Shown piece by piece: positions 43,605-53,535 of a DNA stretch of 64,000 nucleotides (its first letter is position 1; each line of letters begins with the position of its first letter). Origin of the DNA: Amphibacillus marinus (GTDB lineage Bacteria > Bacillota > Bacilli > Bacillales > Amphibacillaceae); contig NZ_FODJ01000001.1 of NCBI RefSeq assembly GCF_900110345.1, positions 186,001-250,000 on the forward strand. The letters are read 5' to 3'. The translations under genes were made by a program, and so were the position numbers. The notes beneath the pieces are model-generated. The model searched no databases. It was not told where the DNA came from and saw nothing but the letters and a program-made list of their open reading frames with translations.

Positions 43605-46600
43605 CTAGCGGACGCGTTGCTGAAAGACTTGACAACTAATCTGACCAGCCGCAATATTTAACGGATGGTGATAGTGAATTTTGACAAATCGGCCATAGCC
43701 TTGTTTATTAATAACATGCTCTAACCCTGGTTTAGTTGAGTCAGCATGCTTTGACCAATACTCTCCATCCTCAGAAACAGTAATCGTTAATGTTGTTTCT
43801 TCTCCATCCAAAGGATAAATGACAATTTGTTCAAAATGAGCAGTCTGACCAAGATCAACACACCACCAATGTCCATCCGTTTGAGCTGGCGTTGTCCAAT
43901 ACGTATCATGAATACCATCATTCCCCCGATCTGCACTTAGCTGCGTTGAACGCTCAATATCAGCCCATGCCGGTTTACGATAAGCAAGATCGCTACTTAG
44001 ACCCTGCGTCACAGCATGGTCCTGATCGGATGGAATTAGCTGTTTGACCGCCTGCCAATCTAATTGTTGTATTGGTTCAAACGCATCACTGTCTAGATAA
44101 TCCAGTAGCGCTGATCGAAAAGCCTGTTCTTCTGGTTTCTGACCACGGTCTATATCAAAGCCACTGATCATCAGCTTACCCGTCCCTACCTTAACTTCAA
44201 GCAAATAGCTGCGTTGGTCATGATTGTAGAAATTAGGTACTGGTGAGATGATACTAGTTAGTTGATGCGTAGCAAATGAACAGCCACCTTCCAGCAAGCT
44301 TTTCCATTGAAATGAGCCATAGTCATCTGTTTCAAAGGTTTGAAAAAGCGGATGTTGGTTAGCAATACTCACCCCACAGTCGTCCTTTGAGTCAAAAAAC
44401 ACCGGGCTCCAGAAAACAGGAAAGAAATGACCTGCCTTCACATTTTTCGTTAGCGTAGGATTAACTTGCAACAGACAGCGTTCCCCACGCTCCAGTGCCG
44501 CTTCAAGTGCTGGCGAAGCCCAATCATCAACAAAGAGCCGTGTATGACCATGGCAGAACGTTGACTGGTCCGCCACCCAAATTTGCCAATGGTTACAATA
44601 GCTTTGCTTATTTGCCTCAATGCATAATTCAAGGGTACACATTGATAGATATGCATCATTGTTTAATTGCGCCATGATTGAAACGGAAAGCTCCTTAATG
44701 ACTTGATAGTTTCCTTGGTTAAGTGTAGCGGTAAACTGATCTTGAAATAATACAGTCTGATCATGCGTTATGGTCATCGTTACCCGTGCTTGATTAAGCG
44801 ATTCAAATAAATCATTTCTTACTGCTAACCGACACGAAATTGTCTCCTGCTTTAAGAAAATCCTCCGCTCAAGCTCGATTATTGGGACAACATCGTTACA
44901 AAATTCTTTCATCATGTCCGTCAGCCCTGCTTGCTTATCCTGCCAAAACGAATCAAGTAGTCCAACAGTAGCGGTATTTTGACCTGGGTAATCTTGCAAG
45001 CCCAGAAGTTGATAGCCACTTACCGCATTACTTCTCTGCACTGCTTCAATTTCCGCCTTATACAAATCACGCGCTAGCTTTAGAGAAGCTGTCACATACT
45101 GATCCGCAAAGGGTGTTAGTTGTTTTTCTCTTAAATCATGCTGAATAGAAAGTAAATTGGTCGGCACCATTGCACCATCATATTTCTCAATAACATCTAA
45201 TACAGGGTAGCTTGCGTATTGGCCAATCTCATGCGTAATTACTGGCAAGGGCACGTGCTCGGCGGCCATCTGATAATCTAAAGCTGTTCCTTCAACCATT
45301 TGATCTAAGAAACGATTACCCCTTAGACCCTTACCTTGGTACTCAACCCCGATAAAAAAGTGATCAGCACGCTCATAGAACGTTCGCTTGCGGTTGGTCG
45401 TATTTGCTGTAATCGTTGTCAATATTTGATGCTCTTTAAATGGCAGTTCCTGAATGAGCTCTGCTAGAAACTTAAAGTCACCTGCGAGTTCGTTCCCAAT
45501 TGAAAAAAAACTAAAGCTTGGATGATGCCCATAACTTGCAAGAATCCGGCTTACTTCATTCGTAATAAAGGCATAGTGCTCACGCGCATCTCCGACTTTA
45601 TTATTAAACCATTCATCTAACCAAATTGGTGCCTCAACCATTAAATATAGTCCTAAATAATCGGCCGCAAGAAAGGCTGCCTTTGGCGGACACCATGAAT
45701 GGAAACGTACATGGTTTAATCCATGGCCCTTAATTTTAGTAAAGATGACTTGCCAGCCTTCCTGGTCCATAGTTGGATAGCCCGTTTTCGGGAAAATAGC
45801 GCAATCCAGTGTGCCTCTTAAAAACAACCGCTTATTAGCTTGGTAGATATAGTTAGTATCAGCGGATAAATCTAATCGACCAAATGTTTTATATATAGTG
45901 TGCTTACCCATGCTAATTTGAACCTGATAATGGTTTGGTTTAGCCGCATACCAAATATCAAGCTTACTTACATCAAATTGATAGTGTGTTGTTTCCGCTT
46001 GGTACTCATATGAATCTGGTTCAGCAATATATCTATTCTTAGCTTGATCGCAAATAACAACTTGCACAGGCTGCTTACCTGTTGCTACGACCACTTCAAG
46101 CAGCTGTTTAGCTTGATCGTAAAATAATTGGCAGTTTATTGGTGCTTGAGCAAGGGTTAGTTCACCGACAATTCCTGCCCATAGCCCCTGTGTATGGAGC
46201 GAATAGCCTGATGCTAGTTCCCCAAGATGCTGATGAACGCGGTTATCAATTCGAACCGTAATTGTCAATGGCTCCCCACGCTTTATTAAACTAGGACTGA
46301 CTACATAATAATGGGGGGTAGATAAGCTATTCTGGCTACCTAACATTGTCTCATTAATCCAGACTGTACTCTGACCAAGGATACGTTCAAAGTTAAGGAT
46401 AACATCTTGATCTGGAGCAAATTGGACATCGACAGTCATTTGCTTTTGGAGCCATAGAACACCTAAATACGGATAACGTTCTTGATGCGTAGTGACGGAT
46501 GCCTTCGTTAGCTGCTTAAACTTAGCCGGATCAACTGGTTGACCGACTTTGTTTGTTGATGTGGTGCCTGGTAACTGAAATGCGTGATTTAAGAACATAT

Positions 46601-46682
46601 CTTGATACCAGCTTTGATCAAGGCCTTGATCCTCTAAATCAAATCGGTAGTTCCAAATACCTGCCAAACTTATCTTTGTCAT
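43605..46682 (-). CDS. Glycoside hydrolase family 2 protein with C-terminal discoidin-type domain
   Basis: A 1025-residue enzyme. Residues 1-180 form the GH2 sugar-binding jelly roll (SLAGIWNYRFDLEDQG), then an immunoglobulin-like part and a TIM barrel. The acid-base Glu is in FFSIGNELAG and the nucleophile is probably the Glu of VITHEIGQYA. Residues about 930-1025 are a discoidin (F5/8 type C, CBM32-like) domain (HWWCVDLGQTAHFEQIVIYP). GH2 enzymes are galactosidases, glucuronidases or mannosidases; the substrate here is open. No signal peptide is present, although discoidin domains usually belong to secreted proteins. It lies 33 bases downstream of the DUF5107 gene, in one operon. Confidence 0.88.
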   Translation of the reverse strand: MTKISLAGIWNYRFDLEDQGLDQSWYQDMFLNHAFQLPGTTSTNKVGQPVDPAKFKQLTKASVTTHQERYPYLGVLWLQKQMTVDVQFAPDQDVILNFERILGQSTVWINETMLGSQNSLSTPHYYVVSPSLIKRGEPLTITVRIDNRVHQHLGELASGYSLHTQGLWAGIVGELTLAQAPINCQLFYDQAKQLLEVVVATGKQPVQVVICDQAKNRYIAEPDSYEYQAETTHYQFDVSKLDIWYAAKPNHYQVQISMGKHTIYKTFGRLDLSADTNYIYQANKRLFLRGTLDCAIFPKTGYPTMDQEGWQVIFTKIKGHGLNHVRFHSWCPPKAAFLAADYLGLYLMVEAPIWLDEWFNNKVGDAREHYAFITNEVSRILASYGHHPSFSFFSIGNELAGDFKFLAELIQELPFKEHQILTTITANTTNRKRTFYERADHFFIGVEYQGKGLRGNRFLDQMVEGTALDYQMAAEHVPLPVITHEIGQYASYPVLDVIEKYDGAMVPTNLLSIQHDLREKQLTPFADQYVTASLKLARDLYKAEIEAVQRSNAVSGYQLLGLQDYPGQNTATVGLLDSFWQDKQAGLTDMMKEFCNDVVPIIELERRIFLKQETISCRLAVRNDLFESLNQARVTMTITHDQTVLFQDQFTATLNQGNYQVIKELSVSIMAQLNNDAYLSMCTLELCIEANKQSYCNHWQIWVADQSTFCHGHTRLFVDDWASPALEAALERGERCLLQVNPTLTKNVKAGHFFPVFWSPVFFDSKDDCGVSIANQHPLFQTFETDDYGSFQWKSLLEGGCSFATHQLTSIISPVPNFYNHDQRSYLLEVKVGTGKLMISGFDIDRGQKPEEQAFRSALLDYLDSDAFEPIQQLDWQAVKQLIPSDQDHAVTQGLSSDLAYRKPAWADIERSTQLSADRGNDGIHDTYWTTPAQTDGHWWCVDLGQTAHFEQIVIYPLDGEETTLTITVSEDGEYWSKHADSTKPGLEHVINKQGYGRFVKIHYHHPLNIAAGQISCQVFQQRVR

Positions 46683-46715
46683 CTCCGTTCACTCTTTCCT
46701 AGCATAAGGGTGTTA

Positions 46716-49700
46716 TTATATGCTAAATTGTTTAGTCAATAATTTCTGCAAATAACAGGCGGATTGATCAGCTGGGTTAATAGCTAACGCCCGTTGATTA
46801 TTCTCATTTGCCTGTTGGTAATCCTGAAGACCGTAGAACCCAAGTGCTCTAACATAATGACAATAGCATTGATGCAACTTAGTTAAATCATCATGGTATA
46901 AAACATTGGCTGGTAATGAAACAGCAAAGTAATCATAAGTCACATCCTTTGCAAGCTGCTCTGTCCCAAATGTAATGAGCTTGTGAAAACAGGCTTGCGC
47001 TCTATCCACTTCCCCTAATGCTTGATGTGCAAGACCAATATAGAGAATGTTCTCTGCTGATTGATCGTTATAGTAGATAACGGGTTCAGGATCCGTACTC
47101 CCGTAAGTTGCTAAGCGATAGTGCGCCATAGCTTGGTGATCATCACCAAGTTGTTGATAAGCATTCGCCAAATAATAGTGGGTTCGATTGTCAAAATGAC
47201 TCGGAAGCTTTCCTTCACCCAAATTCTCTGGACGAGTTAATGCCAACTTTAGACAGGCAATTGCCTGAGCAGGATCCGTTGCGATTTGGTCTATAGCAAG
47301 CATGGTTAAGCAATAGACAAATTGTGTTGTCACTTTGCCTTCACCACCCTCCCATGGATGGAACTGATGTTTTTCAATTGCTGCATAAACAGCTTGGTGA
47401 TAGCCTGCTATATTTTGCAATGACAGATATTCAATTAATAAATCATCACGCGTAGCCACTAATTCACGCTGTTGGTCGAGTTGGTTAAGTCGGGATTGAA
47501 CACTGTGGCCGAGCCGCTTTTTTAAACTATCTAACTCCAATAGTAACCGCGCGTCATTCCGATCAAGTGCGACAGCCTTTTCAATTGCAGCTAATGCCCC
47601 AGTTTCATCAGCTCTTACATTGTAATAGGAGAATGACAGGTTACGAAAAACAGTCGGGAAATCAGGTAATTGCTCTGCACAGCGCTCCCAAAGCCGAATG
47701 GCCTCCTGATGTCGTTTTTTATCGTAATAAAGATTAGCTAAATAATAATGCGCACGTGGCGCAGCACTTTTGGCAATGACTGCTTCTAGAACGCGGAGAT
47801 CGATTAACGTATTAGGAAAACAATAACTAGGCTTACATGCTTCTGCTTTCTCAATTAACTGGTCTGCCTTTTGCTTCTGACCAAGCAATAAAAATAGGTA
47901 TGCTTGGTAATAAAGGTTAAGTGGATCGGCAACTGGACAGGTCGTGAGAATCGTCATGGCTTCATCAAAGCAGCCATACTCCATATAATCTCGTGCAAGT
48001 ACGCGGAACTTAATCGGATCGGCTTGCATATGTGTCAGCCAAATTGCATACTTATCTGAGTCAAGCTTTCCCCATTCGTACCAAACGGTCAGATCAAGTG
48101 GATCAATGTCGACCCCAGCCTGAAGTTTTACCACCAGCTCAGTCTGCCTTGAGCGCAATAAACGTAATTGTAAGCCTCGCGCTTTCATATGATGTTTATT
48201 CAAATACAGTGCCTGTTCAATAAAACCCTCAGCCTCTGCAAGGTCTTGTTTTCTATACGCCAAGCAGGCTAAGTAATACAGTGCTTTACTCTTATAATCA
48301 TCATTCCAGCTTGCTTTGTAAAAAGCAGCATAGCTTTCAGCATCACGATCTTGCCTAAACAGGCTAAGTCCTAAGTTAAAATAGACTTCACCAGAGAGAG
48401 GGTTCGGTGATCGCCACGTTTGCCTTGCGATTGCACGACGAAAATGTTGTTCGCTCTGCTTGAATTTTCCTTGTCGATATAAATACAAGCCGTAACCGTT
48501 ATTCAAGCGAATATCCTGTGTATCTCGACGCAATCCTTCTACATAATAATGTTCTGCTTCAAGGGTGGCATGGTGATATTGCTCAATATGCGTAGCTGCT
48601 AAAAAAAGTTCTTCTGTTGATTTAAGTGAGCTCGGCTCAGGTAACGGCTCGGCAGCTTCTGGTAATGGGGGAACTGCTTCTGGTTGACCACGATAGCTGA
48701 GCAGCACTTGTCCAGTTTGATTCGTTAAGACGATCTCAACCGTATCATCGACTTTAGCCACAGTCTCTATTGGTAAGATCGTAGACAGTGATTCAGCAGG
48801 GGCTAGGTCGATCGTCAACTGATACAGCTGTTGCTGATTTTGGTAAAGTGTGATACTGCCCTGCTCTATTCTAATACTGGCATACAGCGTTAAGGCCAAA
48901 CCTTGCTCACTTGGCTCGATATTTAATGCCACATTCTTATTGGCATTCTTGACACGACCAACTGCTTTGTAAGGCATGAAGTATTGGGTGAACGCTTTCT
49001 CCTCAAATGGGGCTAGCCAAGAAAAGTCAGGTTGGTTATCGGTAAACACACCTGTCATCAGCTCAATATAAGGGCCATTCTTATCAGTTAACTGCCGATC
49101 CCATGCTTGACCAAACTCGCCACTCCCCCAAGTCCATTGCTTCTTACCCGGAGAAAGGTGATGATCGGCCACATGTAACAATCCTGCTTGCTTGGCTTCA
49201 TCATAATGCCCAATAAAATCATAGTTAGAGGCTGCAGCCATATAGGAAGTAGGCACTTTAATGTTCTTGTATTTGGAAATATCAACACCGGCCGAGTAAT
49301 CGTATTTATAATAGGTTCCAGTTGCAATTGGAAATGCAGAGACATCGCGCTTGCCGTGATCAAAAACAGCATGAACATCCGGTGGGAATACAGAATAGGT
49401 ATGATCATTCACGGCAACAGCCGGATTAGCCCACCAGAGAAACGTCTGCGGTATTTCCGTTCGATTATAAAGCTGACCTTTGATCTCCAAATATGCTCGA
49501 TCAGGGTAAAGCGTAAAGGCAGCCATTCCTTTAGTTCCATACATTTGATCAACTTCACCCATAAAGAGTGTCTTTCTCCCGTCCTCGAATGTCTTCAAGG
49601 TATAATTAACGGGCATAAATGTTGTTGGTCGATGATGTTGTGGCCAATTAAACTCGATCCCTCCGGAAATCCACGGACCAGCTAAGCCTACTAACGCTGG

Positions 49701-50006
49701 CTTAATTACCTCATTATAATAGACAAAGTCATAGTTGTTCGTTTTGTCATAGGCACGTTGAATTCGACCACCAAGCTCAGGAAGAAACATGATTTTTACA
49801 TATTCATTTTCCAAAAAGATGGCCTGATAAGCTTGATCACGCTTACTACTCTTAACCCCCTCGGTCACAGGCAAGGGATAGACCTTACCGCTACTGCCTT
49901 GATAAATTCTTCGTTCAAAAAACAATGGATTAATATTTGGTTCCTCGACCTCATATGTGGGAATGATAACGGTTTCTTCCCACAGCTTTACATCAGCTAC
50001 TTTCAT
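46716..50006 (-). CDS. DUF5107 protein with TPR repeats
   Basis: A 1096-residue protein. Residues 1-360 match the DUF5107 beta-sandwich (FLPELGGRIQRAYDKTNNYDFVYYNEVIKPALVGL, then GPWISGGIEFNWPQHHRP), which resembles aldose epimerase or galactose mutarotase folds. From about 470 to the end it carries many tetratricopeptide-like helical pairs (for example GYGLYLYRQGKFKQSEQHFRRAI and YYLANAYQQLGDDHQAMAHYRLATYG). No signal peptide. The catalytic role of the family is not established as far as I know. It is first in an operon with the GH2 gene, so it likely helps process the same oligosaccharide. The start ATG at 50006 has AAGGGTGA upstream. Confidence 0.85.
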   Translation of the reverse strand: MKVADVKLWEETVIIPTYEVEEPNINPLFFERRIYQGSSGKVYPLPVTEGVKSSKRDQAYQAIFLENEYVKIMFLPELGGRIQRAYDKTNNYDFVYYNEVIKPALVGLAGPWISGGIEFNWPQHHRPTTFMPVNYTLKTFEDGRKTLFMGEVDQMYGTKGMAAFTLYPDRAYLEIKGQLYNRTEIPQTFLWWANPAVAVNDHTYSVFPPDVHAVFDHGKRDVSAFPIATGTYYKYDYSAGVDISKYKNIKVPTSYMAAASNYDFIGHYDEAKQAGLLHVADHHLSPGKKQWTWGSGEFGQAWDRQLTDKNGPYIELMTGVFTDNQPDFSWLAPFEEKAFTQYFMPYKAVGRVKNANKNVALNIEPSEQGLALTLYASIRIEQGSITLYQNQQQLYQLTIDLAPAESLSTILPIETVAKVDDTVEIVLTNQTGQVLLSYRGQPEAVPPLPEAAEPLPEPSSLKSTEELFLAATHIEQYHHATLEAEHYYVEGLRRDTQDIRLNNGYGLYLYRQGKFKQSEQHFRRAIARQTWRSPNPLSGEVYFNLGLSLFRQDRDAESYAAFYKASWNDDYKSKALYYLACLAYRKQDLAEAEGFIEQALYLNKHHMKARGLQLRLLRSRQTELVVKLQAGVDIDPLDLTVWYEWGKLDSDKYAIWLTHMQADPIKFRVLARDYMEYGCFDEAMTILTTCPVADPLNLYYQAYLFLLLGQKQKADQLIEKAEACKPSYCFPNTLIDLRVLEAVIAKSAAPRAHYYLANLYYDKKRHQEAIRLWERCAEQLPDFPTVFRNLSFSYYNVRADETGALAAIEKAVALDRNDARLLLELDSLKKRLGHSVQSRLNQLDQQRELVATRDDLLIEYLSLQNIAGYHQAVYAAIEKHQFHPWEGGEGKVTTQFVYCLTMLAIDQIATDPAQAIACLKLALTRPENLGEGKLPSHFDNRTHYYLANAYQQLGDDHQAMAHYRLATYGSTDPEPVIYYNDQSAENILYIGLAHQALGEVDRAQACFHKLITFGTEQLAKDVTYDYFAVSLPANVLYHDDLTKLHQCYCHYVRALGFYGLQDYQQANENNQRALAINPADQSACYLQKLLTKQFSI

Positions 50007-50339
50007 TAGTTAATCACCCTTCTTAATATAATTAGCGATACTACGTAATCAACCTTGGTTACCTATATTAAGAGTAGCTGATTGGCTGTTTCTTTAACAT
50101 AGATTATCTTGTTTGAGGATGGATTATTTTGCATAAGTTTTGCACGGGCTGGGGTTAATTCCCTCTAGTTATTAGTTAAAGATTACCTTGACTCACTAAT
50201 GGCAAAGAGGATTGTCAATTATGAAAGCAGCTAATTAATAAACTGTTAATTTCGCTTTATGAAAAAGACTCTGACATTATCCCTGACACAACAGTGATAA
50301 CGATAGAGTCTTTATTTATTGGAAAATCATACAGCTTAA
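50007..50339. other. Intergenic stretch between DUF5107 and deoR-like genes
   Basis: The deoR terminator lies at 50264-50313, and the rest is the upstream region of the DUF5107 gene. The words AACCAAGGTTGATTA (minus strand near 50060-50046) and GCCAAGGTTATGATTA upstream of the GH43 gene (near 40130) are similar and could be a shared operator; this is weak. Confidence 0.45.
50264..50313 (-). terminator. Terminator of the rhamnose gene cluster (after the deoR-like gene)
   Basis: AAAGACTCT (50264-50272) and AGAGTCTTT (50305-50313) pair; inside, further pairing of ATTAT with ATAAC-like words extends the stem. Confidence 0.75.
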
Positions 50340-51113
50340 CTATACATTCGGACTAACAACTTTTAGGTCAGGATTCAACTCATGCACGACTTTTACCCAG
50401 TATGCATCTAATGGTTGATTAACAATTAAAGCTTGTGCAGATTCAATACTTGCTAATTTAAAAAAAGCTTGAACACCAAACTTACTATCATCTAATAAAA
50501 TAAACGATTGTGCACTTATTTCGAGCATTTTCCGTTTAATGATGGCTTGTTGCTCGTTAGATTCCGATAGCCCTCTTTCTGAATGAATACCTTTACATGA
50601 GATGAAGGCTTTATCAACAAAGTAATGATCTAGGCCTTTTTCGGTCAAGTGACCAACAAATGACAGTGATTTACTCAGTAGAGTTCCACCTGGACAAACG
50701 ACCGTTATCTTTGTCTTCTCACTTAATGCAGCCGCAACCTTTAAAGCGTTTGTCACAACTGTTAACGGCATATCGGGCAGAATTTGTGCCATATACCAAG
50801 CAGTAGAGCTTGCATCAAGAATAATTGTTTCACCTTGATTGACATGCTGCACTGCCATTCGCGCAATTCTCTTTTTTGCCTCTACGTTAATGACCTCACG
50901 CTTAGCGAACGGAATATCACTGTCACCTTTTTTCTCATTGTAAACGGCACCACCATGACTCCTAATTAAGTGGCCATCCTTTTCAAGTCTTTCTAAATCT
51001 CGGCGAATGGTTTCCTCAGTAACGGAGAACAGCTGGCTTAATTCAGTAACCTTTACTGTTTTTTTATCTGTTATTTGCTCAACAATTTTTTGATGTCGCT
51101 CTGCTACTAGCAT
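50340..51113 (-). CDS. DeoR-family repressor of the rhamnose genes
   Basis: A 257-residue regulator. Residues 1-58 are the DeoR helix-turn-helix (VAERHQKIVEQI; VTELSQLFSVTEETIRRDLERLEKDGHLIRSHGGAV). The C-terminal sensor domain (from about 75) resembles ribose-5-phosphate isomerase A (IILDASSTAWYMAQIL; VTNALKVA; SCKGIHSERGLSE; ILLDDSKFG). It probably binds a phosphorylated sugar such as rhamnulose 1-phosphate. It is the last gene of the rhamnose cluster, after rhaD. AGGAAGGAAGAG precedes the ATG. Confidence 0.9.
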   Translation of the reverse strand: MLVAERHQKIVEQITDKKTVKVTELSQLFSVTEETIRRDLERLEKDGHLIRSHGGAVYNEKKGDSDIPFAKREVINVEAKKRIARMAVQHVNQGETIILDASSTAWYMAQILPDMPLTVVTNALKVAAALSEKTKITVVCPGGTLLSKSLSFVGHLTEKGLDHYFVDKAFISCKGIHSERGLSESNEQQAIIKRKMLEISAQSFILLDDSKFGVQAFFKLASIESAQALIVNQPLDAYWVKVVHELNPDLKVVSPNV

Positions 51114-51285
51114 CGTTCTCTTCCTTCCTAATCACTAGCATAATATACCCCCTACCCTTTAATTGGTTAACTAGGGGTTGTCTCTTTATGATAGCATTGA
51201 TAGCTTAAAATGAATATAGCCAACCAATCCGCCAGCAACCTACAATGTTAAAAAAGCTAGTTATCCATAGTACGTTAACTTGCCC

Positions 51286-52113
51286 TTACATATAATTTGG
51301 ATTAGGCGTTACATTAAACGCAGCTGCTAAGTCCATTAGCTCTTGATCCGTAATCGACTGTTGCACACCACCTTGATGGGCAGAAACCAGCATATAAACT
51401 TGAGCAGCTTTCTCTGCTGTTTCAATTAAGCCAAAAGCATCATCGATTGATGACCCTGCTCCAAAAATGCCATGGTGTGGCCAGACAACTAAGCGATGGT
51501 CTCCCATGGCTTTTGCCGTCGCTTCACCAATTTGTGAAGTTCCTGGTACCATCCATGGTAACAACGCTACCCCTTCAGGAAAAACAACCACACATTCCGT
51601 ACACATTTGCCACAATGTCTTGGTAAACGCTTTTGCCGTGAGCTCATGAACAAAAGTCATGGCGATCACATTGGTTGTATGCGTGTGCATGATAACACGA
51701 TGCTTTGGATCTTGTTCTAGCCGAGTGATATGACTCATAAAGTGAGACGCGAGCTCACTTGTCGGCTTCCCACCATTACTTAATCCCCACAACAGGTCAA
51801 TCGACTGTCCGTTCTCCGATACCTTAATAATTGCTAGTGTATCCTCTGGATCTTTCGCAATGTTTTTAAAATACTTCCCTGAACCGGTAACAATAAAGTA
51901 TAAGTTTGCAAGTGGTTTAACTGGAAAGTCTAAGTCAATCTGCCTTTTCACCTGATTTGGATCAAGAAATTCTAAAATATCATCCTCAGGAATAATTAAA
52001 CTAACATTCCCACCATTTGCCTCATCCCAGCCATTCCGCCACATCGCTTGGGTAATAGTCATCATTTCTTGTACAAAAACAGCTTGTTTTAGGTCTTTTT
52101 TTTGTTTAATCAT
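51286..52113 (-). CDS. rhaD: Rhamnulose-1-phosphate aldolase
   Basis: A 275-residue class II aldolase that splits L-rhamnulose 1-phosphate into dihydroxyacetone phosphate and L-lactaldehyde. Zinc ligands are the histidines of IMHTHTTNV and the later His of [11 protein letters not shown]. The N-terminal part ([18 protein letters not shown]) carries the phosphate-binding loop. Length is that of E. coli RhaD. GAGGG lies nine bases before the ATG. It follows fucO and is separated from it by an A/T-rich hairpin. Confidence 0.95.
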   Translation of the reverse strand: MIKQKKDLKQAVFVQEMMTITQAMWRNGWDEANGGNVSLIIPEDDILEFLDPNQVKRQIDLDFPVKPLANLYFIVTGSGKYFKNIAKDPEDTLAIIKVSENGQSIDLLWGLSNGGKPTSELASHFMSHITRLEQDPKHRVIMHTHTTNVIAMTFVHELTAKAFTKTLWQMCTECVVVFPEGVALLPWMVPGTSQIGEATAKAMGDHRLVVWPHHGIFGAGSSIDDAFGLIETAEKAAQVYMLVSAHQGGVQQSITDQELMDLAAAFNVTPNPNYM

Positions 52114-52179
52114 GCTATGTATCCCTCATTTCTTGTCATTACTTTTATTTTAGCGCACAAAACCATAAAATACAATAAA

Positions 52180-52221
52180 AACAAAAGAAAAACAAAGTAT
52201 ATCTTTTGTTTTTCTTTTGTT
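52180..52221 (-). terminator. Perfect A/T hairpin between fucO and rhaD
   Basis: AACAAAAGAAAAACAAA (52180-52196) and TTTGTTTTTCTTTTGTT (52205-52221) form a perfect 17-bp stem with an 8-base loop. It has almost no G or C, so it is a weak terminator. The arms resemble DeoR-family operators (A-tracts between C and G), so it could be an operator instead. Confidence 0.5.
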
Positions 52222-52246
52222 AAGAGCGCTTATATCTAGCACAGTT

Positions 52247-53392
52247 CTATAAAATTTGCTTAAACATGGCGATAACCTCTGCTTTAGTTGGAATAAATGG
52301 ATTACCTGGTGCACAAGCATCTTGCATCGCATGAGTGGCAAGCTTGTCTAAGTCGACCTCGTTAACCCCTAACTCAGCTAAAGTAGTTGGGATACCTACC
52401 GTTTTGGCTAGCTCAGTAATCGCCTCAATTACTCTATCAGCACATTGTCCGGCTGTTTTACCAGTAGTGGTAATGCCAATCGCTTCTGCTATCGCAATGA
52501 ATTTGCTGGGATCACGCTTTGCGTTTTCACGCTCTACAATTGGTAACAGCATTGCGTTACAAACGCCATGCGGTAAATCATAGACACCACCTAACTGGTG
52601 TGCCATTGCATGAACATAACCTAGCCCAGCATTATTAAAGGCTAGACCTGCTAAGAACATGGCATAAGCAAGCTGCTCTCTCGCTTCAATATCGAGACCG
52701 TCTGCAACAGCTCTCGGTAAATATTGAAAGATTATTTTTACAGCAGCAAGAGCAGTTGCATCAGTAATGGCATACGCACCCGGTGTGACAATGGCTTCAA
52801 TAGCATGTGTTAATGCATCCATGCCAGTAGCGGCTGTTAAGTCACGCGGTTTATTAACCATCAGCTCGGGATCATTGACTGAGATTGCTACTAAACTATT
52901 CTTATCAACCATCACCATCTTCACTTGACGCTCTTCATCGGTAATGACATAATTTATCGTATACTCAGCGGATGTTCCAGCTGTTGTATTGACTGCAACG
53001 GTTGGAACTGTCTTATTCTTCGTCTTGTGCACGCCTTCAAAGTCCTTTACATTACCACCATTGGTAATGAGCAAACCAATCGCCTTACCTGCATCTTGTG
53101 GTGAGCCACCACCGACAGAGACGATGAAATCACAATTAGCTTCTTTAAAGACTGCTACACCCTTAGTTACATTCGCAACAGTTGGGTTCGGTTTTACTTG
53201 ATCATAAATGACATAGTCTGTATTTGCTTGGGTAAGCTGCTCGGTTACCTTTGCCACTATGCCGCTTTGATTTAAATACTTATCCGTGACCACAAGTGCT
53301 TTTGTGCCACCTAATTGCTTAATAAATGGTGCGAGTTCGCCTAAACACCCTTTCCCAACTAAATTTGTGCTTGGTACATACAATACGCCCAT
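52247..53392 (-). CDS. fucO: Lactaldehyde reductase (1,2-propanediol dehydrogenase), FucO type
   Basis: A 381-residue iron-dependent alcohol dehydrogenase. It reduces L-lactaldehyde to L-1,2-propanediol with NADH, which regenerates NAD+ in anaerobic rhamnose and fucose use. It shows the cofactor-binding VSVGGGSPQDAGKAIG and the iron-ligand segment YVHAMAHQLGGVYDLPHGVCNA. Length equals FucO. AGGAGG precedes the ATG at 53392; a TTG two codons earlier is open but worse placed. It lies between rhaA and rhaD, so its role in rhamnose fermentation is clear. A terminator at 53441-53503 separates it from rhaA. Confidence 0.93.
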   Translation of the reverse strand: MGVLYVPSTNLVGKGCLGELAPFIKQLGGTKALVVTDKYLNQSGIVAKVTEQLTQANTDYVIYDQVKPNPTVANVTKGVAVFKEANCDFIVSVGGGSPQDAGKAIGLLITNGGNVKDFEGVHKTKNKTVPTVAVNTTAGTSAEYTINYVITDEERQVKMVMVDKNSLVAISVNDPELMVNKPRDLTAATGMDALTHAIEAIVTPGAYAITDATALAAVKIIFQYLPRAVADGLDIEAREQLAYAMFLAGLAFNNAGLGYVHAMAHQLGGVYDLPHGVCNAMLLPIVERENAKRDPSKFIAIAEAIGITTTGKTAGQCADRVIEAITELAKTVGIPTTLAELGVNEVDLDKLATHAMQDACAPGNPFIPTKAEVIAMFKQIL

Positions 53393-53440
53393 AATCAAAT
53401 CCTCCTTTTAAATGTTCATCACTTCACATAATTATATATA

Positions 53441-53503
53441 AAATAAAACAGACTATTCTGGTGGTTCTAACCAGTCTTTGTTAAGTACCTGTCTGTTTTA
53501 TTT
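53441..53503 (-). terminator. Terminator or attenuator between rhaA and fucO
   Basis: AAATAAAACAGAC (53441-53453) pairs perfectly with GTCTGTTTTATTT (53491-53503). A second small stem CTGGT/ACCAG lies in the loop. It could set a lower level of fucO and rhaD relative to rhaAB. Confidence 0.8.
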
Positions 53504-53535
53504 AATATTGTCTTGTTAGCGTTGATAAATCAGGC

